From Haliscomenobacter sp040401995 (GTDB lineage: Bacteria > Bacteroidota > Bacteroidia > Chitinophagales > Saprospiraceae), in the NCBI GenBank assembly GCA_040401995.1, contig JBBANM010000006.1:1-64000 (forward strand): a stretch of DNA of 64,000 nt. The letters are read 5' to 3'. The position numbers were made by a program, and so were the translations under genes. This document shows, one piece after another, positions 25,931-33,982 of this stretch. Every line of letters starts with the position of its first letter. Positions within the stretch are counted from its first letter, which is position 1. The notes beneath the pieces were generated by a model, which saw only the letters and a list, made by a program, of their open reading frames with translations, was not told the DNA's origin and made no database searches.

Positions 25931-26968
25931 ATGAATTTAGATGTCTTGGTTCGTAAAAATATCCGTCAACTGACGCCTTACTCCTCCGCACGCAGTGAAT
26001 TCAAAGGCGCGGCGGAGATATTTTTGGATGCCAACGAGAACCCCTTTGAAACGGGGCTTAATCGTTACCCTGATCCCTTGCAATGGAAATTAAAAGAGCG
26101 GGTCAGCGAATTGAAAGGCGTGCAGGTTGAACAAATATTTTTGGGCAACGGCAGCGACGAAGCGATTGACTTGGTGGTGCGTATTTTTTGCGAACCCCGT
26201 GTGGATCACATCATCACCTTGCCGCCTACCTATGGCATGTACCAGGTTTCGGCCGATATTGCTGATGTTGCGGTAGTGGGCATTCCGCTAACTGCTGATT
26301 TTCAGCCGGATGTGGAGGCCATTTTGGTGGCTATCAACCCGCAAAGCAAAATCCTCTTCATCTGCACCCCCAATAATCCAACCGGGAACAACGTAGATTT
26401 GGAAACCATCCAAACTTTAGCCCAACGTTTTCCAGGGATCGTAGTGGTTGACGAAGCGTACACCGATTTTTCAGATCAACCGAGTTGTCTTACTTTATTG
26501 TCAGATTTGCCCAATTTGGTGGTGTTTCAAACCTTTTCAAAAGCTTGGGGTTTGGCGGGCTTGCGCTTAGGCATGGCGTTTGCGAGTAAGGAAATCATCG
26601 GTTTGTTCAATAAGGTAAAACCGCCTTACAACCTCAATCAACTTACGCAGCAAGCAGCCCTGAAAATTCTGACCGAAGACGTTGCCAAAAAAGACGAGAT
26701 GGTGCAAACCCTGCTCCAAGAAAGAGCACAACTGATCTTGGCATTGCAGGACTTGCCATTTGTGGAAAAAATTTACCCCAGTGATGCCAATTTTATTCTG
26801 GTAAAGGTGGATAATGCCGTAGCTTGGTATCAGTTTTTGGTGGAAAAAGGCATCATCGTGCGCAGTCGCGCGAACGTGCGCCTGATCGAAGGGTCGTTGC
26901 GCATCACAGTTGGCCGTCCGGATGAAAATGCTGCTTTGATCAATGCTTTAAAAACCCGTATAGCATGA
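25931..26968 (+). CDS. hisC: Histidinol-phosphate aminotransferase HisC
   Basis: A 345-residue PLP-dependent fold-type I aminotransferase that converts imidazole acetol phosphate to histidinol phosphate. It has LDANENPFE near the N-terminus, GNGSDEAIDL, TPNNPTGN and DEAYTDFS, then the PLP-lysine block TFSKAWGLAGLRLG (about 202). RSRANVRLIEGSLRITVGRP lies near the C-terminus. It begins 2 bp after hisD and overlaps hisB by 4 bp. Confidence 0.96.
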   Translation: MNLDVLVRKNIRQLTPYSSARSEFKGAAEIFLDANENPFETGLNRYPDPLQWKLKERVSELKGVQVEQIFLGNGSDEAIDLVVRIFCEPRVDHIITLPPTYGMYQVSADIADVAVVGIPLTADFQPDVEAILVAINPQSKILFICTPNNPTGNNVDLETIQTLAQRFPGIVVVDEAYTDFSDQPSCLTLLSDLPNLVVFQTFSKAWGLAGLRLGMAFASKEIIGLFNKVKPPYNLNQLTQQAALKILTEDVAKKDEMVQTLLQERAQLILALQDLPFVEKIYPSDANFILVKVDNAVAWYQFLVEKGIIVRSRANVRLIEGSLRITVGRPDENAALINALKTRIA

Positions 26969-28101
26969 AAAAAATTCTGTTTTTGGACCGCGATGGTACG
27001 ATGGTGCTGGAGCCCCACGATTATCAAGTGGATGCTATTGAAAAAATTGAATACTACCCGCAAGTGTTTCAATACCTCTCGCGGATCGTTCAAGAACTGG
27101 ATTATGAGTTGGTGATGATCACCAATCAAGATGGCTTGGGAACTAATTCTTTTCCAGAGCATACTTTTTGGCCAGCACAAAACGCCATTCTCAAAGCTTT
27201 TTCCAACGAAGGCATTGAATTCAAAGAGATCCTGATCGATCGCACGTTCAAACATGAAAATGCACCAACGCGTAAACCAGGAACCGGACTAGTGCTTCAT
27301 TATCTGGATGGCAGTTACGACATCGCCAATTCTTTGGTCATCGGCGATCGACTAACCGATGTGGAGTTGGCAAAAAACATGGGGGCAAAAGCCATTTGGT
27401 TGAACAATGACCCCAACCTGGGTGCCAACGAAATTGAAGGCAAACAGGCAGAGATGGGTTCCACCATCGTACTTGAAACCAGCGACTGGAGCGCTGTATA
27501 TCGGTTTCTAAAAAGCCGCAACCGCAGCGCCAATATCCGTCGCAGCACCCACGAAACATACATTGAAGTCAAACTGGACCTTGATGGCCAAGGCCGTTAC
27601 CAACACCAAACGGGTATTGGTTTTTTTGACCACATGCTGGATCAATTGGCCAAACACAGCGGTTGCAACCTCGATATCAAAGTAGCCGGCGATTTGCACA
27701 TCGACGAGCACCACACCATTGAAGACACAGCTTTGGCGCTCGGGGAAGCATTCCGCCAAGCATTGGGCGACAAACGCGGTATTGAACGCTACGGATCTTG
27801 CCTTTTGCCTATGGACGATAGTTTGGCACAAGTAGCCATTGATTTTAGCGGTCGACCTTGGTTGGTATGGGATGCGCCGTTTCAGCGCGAAAAAGTAGGA
27901 GGAATGCCCACGGAGATGTTCCAGCATTTTTTCAAATCCTTTAGCGATGCTGCGCTCTGCAACCTCAACATCAAAGTAGAAGGTACCAATGAGCACCATA
28001 AAATTGAGGCCATTTTTAAAGCATTTGCCCGCGCTATCCGCCAAGCAAAACATAAAGACCCCAACAATCAAGAATTGCCTTCCACCAAGGGAGTTCTATA
28101 G
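26965..28101 (+). CDS. hisB: Bifunctional histidinol-phosphatase / imidazoleglycerol-phosphate dehydratase HisB
   Basis: The 378-residue fusion carries two activities. The N-terminal HAD phosphatase (about 1-165; FLDRDGTMV, MITNQDGLGT, VIGDRLTDVELAKNMG) dephosphorylates histidinol phosphate. The C-terminal dehydratase (about 185-378; GIGFFDHMLDQLAKHSG, DEHHTIEDTALALGEA, NEHHKIEAIFKAFARA) carries the manganese-binding His clusters. This matches the fused arrangement of enterobacteria and many Bacteroidota. Confidence 0.97.
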   Translation: MKKILFLDRDGTMVLEPHDYQVDAIEKIEYYPQVFQYLSRIVQELDYELVMITNQDGLGTNSFPEHTFWPAQNAILKAFSNEGIEFKEILIDRTFKHENAPTRKPGTGLVLHYLDGSYDIANSLVIGDRLTDVELAKNMGAKAIWLNNDPNLGANEIEGKQAEMGSTIVLETSDWSAVYRFLKSRNRSANIRRSTHETYIEVKLDLDGQGRYQHQTGIGFFDHMLDQLAKHSGCNLDIKVAGDLHIDEHHTIEDTALALGEAFRQALGDKRGIERYGSCLLPMDDSLAQVAIDFSGRPWLVWDAPFQREKVGGMPTEMFQHFFKSFSDAALCNLNIKVEGTNEHHKIEAIFKAFARAIRQAKHKDPNNQELPSTKGVL

Positions 28102-28116
28102 ACCAAAAGATAGGAT

Positions 28117-28701
28117 ATGATTGCCATCATCGACTACAACGCCGGTAACGTACAATCGGTGCTTTTTGCCATGGAACGAGTAGGAGCGGAAGCCATTCTA
28201 ACTGGCGACCACAACCTCATTCGCGCTGCTGATAAAGTGATTTTTCCTGGTGTGGGCGAAGCCAGCACCACTATGGCTTTTTTGCGCGAACGCGGTTTGG
28301 ATGATTTGATCCGCAGTCTTACGCAGCCGGTTTTGGGCATCTGCGTGGGCATGCAAATGCTGTGTGCTCATTCCGAAGAAAACGATACTCCTTGTTTGGG
28401 CATCATACCCCAGCAAGTACGTAGGTTTCAGCCGCTTCACCATGAAAAAGTACCCCATATGGGTTGGAACAGCTTGACGCATTGCCAAGACGAACTGTTT
28501 ACACCCGATTTGGAAAATGGCTATGTCTACTATGTACACAGTTACTATGTGGAGGAGGGGCCTTACACCACTGCGCGCAGCGAGTACGTGCACCCGTTCA
28601 GCGCCGGGTTGCGCAAGGATAATTTTTTTGCGACTCAATTTCACGTGGAAAAATCGGGAAAAATTGGGGAGCAAATTTTGCGCAATTTTTTGAGCATCTA
28701 G
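28117..28701 (+). CDS. hisH: Imidazole glycerol phosphate synthase subunit HisH (glutaminase)
   Basis: A 194-residue class I glutamine amidotransferase that feeds ammonia to HisF. Its catalytic Cys lies in LGICVGMQMLCAHSEE, and the catalytic His and Glu in FATQFHVEKSGKIGEQ. It starts DYNAGNVQSV. It lies 15 bp after hisB. Confidence 0.96.
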   Translation: MIAIIDYNAGNVQSVLFAMERVGAEAILTGDHNLIRAADKVIFPGVGEASTTMAFLRERGLDDLIRSLTQPVLGICVGMQMLCAHSEENDTPCLGIIPQQVRRFQPLHHEKVPHMGWNSLTHCQDELFTPDLENGYVYYVHSYYVEEGPYTTARSEYVHPFSAGLRKDNFFATQFHVEKSGKIGEQILRNFLSI

Positions 28702-28740
28702 GGCAAAAAAGAATTTACACGCTCGTAAAAAATAACACCT

Positions 28741-29475
28741 ATGTTCATTATCCCAGCAATCGATATCATTGACGGCAAATGCGTGCGCCTTTCCCAAGGT
28801 GATTATGCGCAAATGAAAGTATACAACGAAGACCCTTTGGAAGTAGCCAAAGCTTTTGAAGCAGCCGGACTCCGCCGCCTGCACTTGGTGGATTTGGATG
28901 GCGCAAAAGCCAAACAGATCGTCAACCACAAAGTATTGGCGCGCATCGCCTCACAAACCAACCTGTTCATCGATTTTGGCGGCGGACTCAAATCGCCCGA
29001 TGATTTGCGGATTGCTTTTGAGAGCGGCGCGCAAATGGTTACTGGCGGTACCATTGCGGTTAAGGAACCCGATGTTTTTTTGCATTGGCTCACCACTTAC
29101 GGCAGCGATCGCATCATTTTAGGCGCCGATTTTCGCGACGGAAAAATAGTGGTCACCGGCTGGCAGGAACAAAGTGATTTGGAATTGTTTGCCTTTCTCA
29201 AACATTACTTTGATCAAGGCATCCGCTACACCATTTCAACGGATGTATCGAAAGATGGTTTGTTGCAAGGCAGCGCACTGGAAACCTATCAATCCATCCG
29301 CGAGGAATTACCCGATTTGTACCTCATTGCCAGCGGCGGAGTTACCACCATGGCCGAATTGAAGCATTTGCGGGATAGTGGCTGCTATGGCGCTATTGTG
29401 GGGAAAGCCATTTACGAAGGCAAAATCAGCCTCAAAGAGCTGAGTGAGATGACCAATTTTCCTGCCCAAAATTAG
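28741..29475 (+). CDS. hisA: Phosphoribosylformimino-AICAR-phosphate isomerase HisA
   Basis: A 244-residue TIM-barrel isomerase. The catalytic Asp lies in IPAIDIIDGKCVRLSQGD, with the second half-barrel counterpart in YTISTDVSKDGLLQG; phosphate-binding loops are FGGGLKSPDD and ASGGVTTMAEL. It is related to HisF by ancient duplication. Confidence 0.96.
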   Translation: MFIIPAIDIIDGKCVRLSQGDYAQMKVYNEDPLEVAKAFEAAGLRRLHLVDLDGAKAKQIVNHKVLARIASQTNLFIDFGGGLKSPDDLRIAFESGAQMVTGGTIAVKEPDVFLHWLTTYGSDRIILGADFRDGKIVVTGWQEQSDLELFAFLKHYFDQGIRYTISTDVSKDGLLQGSALETYQSIREELPDLYLIASGGVTTMAELKHLRDSGCYGAIVGKAIYEGKISLKELSEMTNFPAQN

Positions 29476-29493
29476 CCTTAAAAATATAGACCT

Positions 29494-30255
29494 ATGTTAG
29501 CAAAACGCATCATCCCCTGTTTGGATATCAAAGACGGGCGTACCGTCAAGGGCGTCAATTTCGTCAACCTGCGCGATGCGGGAGACCCCGTAGAACTTGG
29601 CGCAAAATACAGCGAGCAAGGCGCGGATGAGTTGGTTTTTTTGGACATCACCGCCACCCATGAAAAACGCAAAACAATGTCGGAATTGGCGCGCAACATT
29701 GCCCGCCGACTCAATATCCCCTTTACCATTGGCGGCGGTGTGAGTTCCATCGAAGATGCAGATGCTTTGCTGGCGGCCGGTGCAGATAAAGTGTCGATCA
29801 ACTCGGCGGCCGTGCGCAACCCCCAGCTCATCGACGATTTGGCGTTGAATTTTGGCAATCAGTTTGTGGTGCTGGCGGTAGATGCCCGCATGATCGACGG
29901 CGAGTGGATCGTGCACCTCAACGGCGGCCGTATTCCAACAGAGCTGCGCCTTTTTGAATGGGTAAAAGAAGCAGAATCTCGTGGCGCCGGAGAAATTCTC
30001 TTCACTTCTATGGATCATGATGGCGTGAAAACGGGTTTTGCCCTTGAGGCCACTGCCCGGATCTCGGAGATGCTCTCGATACCGGTGATCGCCAGCGGTG
30101 GCGCGGGTGCACGCGAGCACTTTCTCGAGGTTTTTACCACTGGAAAAGCCGATGCCGGATTGGCGGCGAGCGTGTTCCATTTTGGTGAAATCCCCATCCC
30201 CGATTTGAAAAATTATTTGCAAACCGAGGGCGTCACCATGCGCATCACGGAATAA
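29494..30255 (+). CDS. hisF: Imidazole glycerol phosphate synthase subunit HisF (cyclase)
   Basis: A 253-residue TIM-barrel cyclase that with HisH makes imidazole glycerol phosphate and AICAR. It has RIIPCLDIKDGRTVKGVNF with the catalytic Asp, FTIGGGVSSIEDA, ILFTSMDHDGVKTGF with the second catalytic Asp, and IASGGAGAREHF. Confidence 0.97.
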   Translation: MLAKRIIPCLDIKDGRTVKGVNFVNLRDAGDPVELGAKYSEQGADELVFLDITATHEKRKTMSELARNIARRLNIPFTIGGGVSSIEDADALLAAGADKVSINSAAVRNPQLIDDLALNFGNQFVVLAVDARMIDGEWIVHLNGGRIPTELRLFEWVKEAESRGAGEILFTSMDHDGVKTGFALEATARISEMLSIPVIASGGAGAREHFLEVFTTGKADAGLAASVFHFGEIPIPDLKNYLQTEGVTMRITE

Positions 30256-30267
30256 AGCCAAGGATAA

Positions 30268-30876
30268 ATGAGTGTTATACAACCAAGCGAATTGGATTTT
30301 CAAAAAACGGGCGGTTTGATTCCCGCTATCATTCAAGATGCCAATACCGACAAGGTGTTGATGCTGGGCTATATGAATGAGGAAGCGCTGCAAAAAACGA
30401 TAGCCGATAAAGTGGTTACTTTTTTCAGTCGCAGCAAAAATCGCTTGTGGACGAAGGGCGAAACCTCGGGCAATTTTTTCAATGTAGTTGATCTAAAAGT
30501 AGATTGTGATCAGGATACCTTGCTGATCAAGGTACACCCAGTGGGGCCGGCTTGTCATACCGGCGCCGACACCTGTTTTAATGAAGACAACCGCCCGCTG
30601 CATTTTTTGCAAACGCTGGAAAACATCATCCACGAGCGTCGGGATCACCCATCGGACTCATCTTACACCTCCAAACTATTTCAGAGGGGCATCAACAAAG
30701 TAGCACAAAAAGTAGGCGAAGAGGCAGTGGAATTGGTCATTGAAGCCAAAGACAACAACACGGAGCTGTTTTTAAACGAAGCTGCTGATTTAATGTACCA
30801 CTACCTGATTTTACTGGCGGCAAAGGGACATGATTTGGGTGAAGTGGTAAAGGTGTTGGAGGGGCGGCATAGATAG
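30268..30876 (+). CDS. hisI: Bifunctional phosphoribosyl-AMP cyclohydrolase / phosphoribosyl-ATP pyrophosphohydrolase HisIE
   Basis: The 202-residue fusion covers steps two and three. The HisI half (about 1-112) has SRSKNRLWTKGETSGN, DCDQDTLLIKV and the zinc Cys motif CHTGADTC. The HisE half (about 115-202) has INKVAQKVGEEAVELVIEA and NEAADLMYHYLILLA. It is the last gene of the operon. No clear terminator is visible in the 160 bp that follow. Confidence 0.97.
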   Translation: MSVIQPSELDFQKTGGLIPAIIQDANTDKVLMLGYMNEEALQKTIADKVVTFFSRSKNRLWTKGETSGNFFNVVDLKVDCDQDTLLIKVHPVGPACHTGADTCFNEDNRPLHFLQTLENIIHERRDHPSDSSYTSKLFQRGINKVAQKVGEEAVELVIEAKDNNTELFLNEAADLMYHYLILLAAKGHDLGEVVKVLEGRHR

Positions 30877-31037
30877 GGATTTTCTAAATTGCGAGATAGT
30901 TCAAAAAGTGTGTTAAAGCTAATCGTAACTGCTTAATTTTGATATGATTTTTAGTAATCCATTGTAAATGAGTTATTTGTTTGATTTTTGGATCATTTTG
31001 AATTCTGTACAAGCCCTCCAGAACGAATCCAAATACG

Positions 31038-31658
31038 ATGTGGCAGGTAAAACGAGACCTTAATCTAGTCTACATTTCAATCATAGTGATGGTCGTATTG
31101 TTCTTATCGCTATGCCAGGGAAATGTGTGTGATAACCAAGAGGCTTTGCTTTTGAAGTTGTCAAAGCAAGGTGAAGAATTTGTCCCTTTCGTTGATTCGA
31201 TAAGAATGGAGAATAATCCCAAAGTGTATAATGCTAATTATGAATGTTTAGCTTTTGCGACTTTAAAAAAAGCGCCAAGGATTTTGAAAACGCATTATAT
31301 TATTTACAAAACTAGTCATCTAGATTCAATTGGTGTTTTAGCATTTGATAATTACTATGAACTAGCGGGAATTCCTAAGAATAAATTGATGGTCGCAGCA
31401 TTTTATAACCGAGAACGGGCATCCTTTTGTTTGTTGACCTATGAAGACAAGGGTGTTTCAGAGCATCAGCCATTTATTATACTTGAAAACAAAATGAATA
31501 TTGAAGGGTGTAATGAACTCGATTTTTCTTCCATCCAGTTTAAAGGAAAAATTTCAGGCCGAAAAATTTTAGAAATTACAACGACCTATCGCTATACAAC
31601 TGCATGCAAAGGAAAAGCCGAAATGTTTTTTGAGAAGAAAAAGAGATTAAGCTTATGA
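31038..31658 (+). CDS. Hypothetical membrane-anchored or exported protein
   Basis: The 206-residue protein has a basic N-terminus followed by a hydrophobic stretch (about 9-25) and FLSLCQGN, which could be a weak lipobox. No family is recognised. The gene is clearly more AT-rich than the his operon before it, fitting an accessory segment (about 31-34 kb). Confidence 0.55.
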   Translation: MWQVKRDLNLVYISIIVMVVLFLSLCQGNVCDNQEALLLKLSKQGEEFVPFVDSIRMENNPKVYNANYECLAFATLKKAPRILKTHYIIYKTSHLDSIGVLAFDNYYELAGIPKNKLMVAAFYNRERASFCLLTYEDKGVSEHQPFIILENKMNIEGCNELDFSSIQFKGKISGRKILEITTTYRYTTACKGKAEMFFEKKKRLSL

Positions 31659-31827
31659 AAAATGGGGGTATAAAATGCCTCTTTTGTCTTATGCGCGTAA
31701 AAGCCTGCGATCCGATATGGTTTCTTGATGAAATTTTACCATTTGCTTTCCTCATTCAAAAAGAATCCATACCAAGTTCGAAATTCCCTTGTTAACTCGA
31801 TTCAGAAGTTAGGTGCTAACAACTGAG

Positions 31828-32917
31828 TTATTTCGACTCAAATTGAGCTTGATAAGCCGCTATAGCTTGAGTTGCCTCCACTTCGCTCAGCCCCTTAGAT
31901 TGGAGGTGTGCTAAAATAATTTCGGTGACCCGCTCAGGGCTTAGATCCACGAGAAAGGCCATCTTTTCCAATGAGTTTTCCTGAAATATCCAGAGTTTAT
32001 GGACAAGCTGCTGCTTTTCTAATTCGATACCTTTCTCAATGCCTTTTTCAATGCCTTTTTCAATGCCTCTCTCGATACCTTCCTCCTTACCTTGCAAATA
32101 AAGGCCGTCGGTTTCAATGTCGTAATGAATAGTCATGGCTTCCACTTCAGTTTTAACAATGAGTTCCATTTTTCTTAGAGCTTGTTCGAGGTTCTGGTTC
32201 GAGTGCGAAAATGAGCGAAAATTCATCCCAATGGGGCGCAAAAAGCGGAGTGTAGCAGCGCTACATGAGCATTTTTGGAACGAAATTGGGGTGGATTTTC
32301 GCCATTTGTAGCGCGAACCAGAACCTGGAACAAGCTCTTGAATGTGATAAAGTTAACAATTGTTTCTGATACTTTTTGATTCGATTGGACTGACGGAGGA
32401 TCTCGTTTAGGTGTTGTAAAATTTGCTGAACAACCTGTTGAGGTTGATCTTCCCCGAAGTCACAAAGAATGGCCAGTATCACTTCTTCGGGCACATTAGA
32501 GTTAATAAACACCTCTTTTGGCACTTGTTTGAGTACGATTACTTGAAATTTTAGGTCAAGTCCGCTCAGCGCCAACTGATCCTGTTGGATGTGCAAGGGC
32601 GTTCCCATTCCGCCATAAATCACAATTTGCCGGAGGGGTAACCCCGTAATATGGTGAAAAAGGGCGTAATGGAGCAAATTGCGTTTGCGCAAATCTTCAT
32701 CTTTGATGTGGAACTCAATTTGCAAGCCATAGTCCTGCTTGGGGTCGTCATCATGCACCACCCGGCGGATGTGATCCATCTCCGCTTCTTGAGTAACTTG
32801 AAGCTTGGCATCTACTGGCGCTAATTTGGGCGGATCCAGCCCTACTAACTTTTTTAGCAGCGTTAACAAGATCGAGTCGATGTTCTCCTTAAAAATCCGG
32901 TCGTAGTTATTGGCCAT
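31828..32917 (-). pseudogene. Rpn-family (PD-(D/E)XK) nuclease gene interrupted by foldback element
   Basis: The 5' part (to about 32338) encodes an N-terminal domain of the recombination-promoting nuclease/transposase-associated type: MANNYDRIFKENIDSILL, then DYGLQIEFHIKDEDLRKRNL and a later IKKYQKQLLTLSHS. The 3' part encodes RKMELIVKTEVEAMTIHYD, a GIEKGIEKGIEKGIE repeat and a helical tail ending FESK. Element E5 sits between them and brings a frame change and stop. Removing 163 bp (160-bp element plus one 3-bp duplication) rejoins TCA-CAT-TCA to AGA-AAA-ATG in frame, giving a continuous protein of about 310 residues. Two shorter products could still be made: one ending in element-encoded residues, one starting inside it. 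Confidence 0.8.
32178..32337. repeat. Foldback element E5 (160 bp) inside the Rpn-family gene
   Basis: The ends GAGCTTGTTCGAGGTTCTGG and CCAGAACCTGGAACAAGCTC are inverted repeats. The core is GTGTAGC-AGC-GCTACATGAGC followed by ATTTTTGGAACGAAA. The flanks are TTA on the left and TTG on the right. Its reverse complement aligns with element E8 at 56303-56484 along almost the whole length. Confidence 0.88.
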
Positions 32918-33136
32918 TTTTTGTGAGGTTAGTGCTGCAAAATAAAAAGTTTTTTAATTATCTAATAAAAACTTTTAGTTGTTTTTTGGAAAACTTCTTA
33001 GATTGCGTAGCACTAGCTTGCAGGACTTGGCAGGTGTTACATGTTAAATACGAAACAGCGACTTGCAATTAGAGCTCTAAATTGATTATCTTTAGAGACG
33101 ACGAAATCAATTTATTTAAAAAAACGCTCTAACTAC

Positions 33137-33919
33137 TTGCCATACTTTGATACCATAAGTTTCGGAACCCTGACCACAAAATTGAATCATAACTTCATTT
33201 GCTTATGTTATTTGTATTGTATCTTCTTAAATGGATGTGATTCTAAAAAGAACGTTGATTTCAAGGAGAGTGCTAGGCATCTATCCGATTCCCTCTGTTT
33301 CTTCCGTCCATTTAGATTAGATGAATACATCAATAAATCAAAAGATATTTATCGCAAATATTCAAACCGTAAGGATTTGCCTCCGAATTGGACAGGAGAT
33401 TCTGAATTTAGTAAAAGGGTGGTTGCTTGGTATATCGAAGTCAATTCACTTAATTATAATCCATTCAAAGCAATTAGCTATGTGGACAAAAAATGTCTTG
33501 AAAAATATGGAATTAGGATAAAGAGGTTGAAAGCGTTTTCAAAAAATGACTGGCAGAATTTCACCAAATTTATAAGGGAAACTGAGCTTAGATATGGTAT
33601 TTCAAATTCTATAGACGTAATAAGTAATGATAATATAACTGCTTGGGAGAAATTAATTCAAAAATATTCAACCCCTCTGCTGAATTGCAATGCCCACCCG
33701 TCAAAGGATTTTATAGGTAATAAGAGGGAAACAGCGGGATCTTATTTTATGACGAATCACCTTATCTTAAGTAGCATTATCAAGAAGACTTATGATGCCA
33801 ATAAAATCTATTTTTCACTTGGATCGGGGGCAAGTAATTTTTGTGATCCAATTGACATATTTTTAGAATATCAAATAAATGAAACCGAAGATCAATTTAT
33901 CATTAATCGTACTATTTAA
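33137..33919 (+). CDS. Hypothetical lipoprotein
   Basis: Up to 260 residues. There is no ATG before the lipobox-like CIFLNGC (about residues 28-34); the frame opens with TTG at 33137, and a TTG at 33182 gives a shorter leader. The rest has no recognised domain and is rich in Lys, Asn and Ile. AT-rich codon use, like the 31038 gene, suggests an accessory origin. Probably a surface or periplasmic lipoprotein. Confidence 0.55.
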   Translation: MPYFDTISFGTLTTKLNHNFICLCYLYCIFLNGCDSKKNVDFKESARHLSDSLCFFRPFRLDEYINKSKDIYRKYSNRKDLPPNWTGDSEFSKRVVAWYIEVNSLNYNPFKAISYVDKKCLEKYGIRIKRLKAFSKNDWQNFTKFIRETELRYGISNSIDVISNDNITAWEKLIQKYSTPLLNCNAHPSKDFIGNKRETAGSYFMTNHLILSSIIKKTYDANKIYFSLGSGASNFCDPIDIFLEYQINETEDQFIINRTI

Positions 33920-33982
33920 ATCCTTTTGTGCTAAGTGATATACCGGTTTTTTGATTCATTTTGCTAATTCAGAGCAACATAC

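Noticed and set aside
33079..33113. AAATTGATT / AATCAATTT inverted repeat before the lipoprotein gene
   Set aside because: Only nine AT-rich base pairs with a long loop; expected by chance in this composition.
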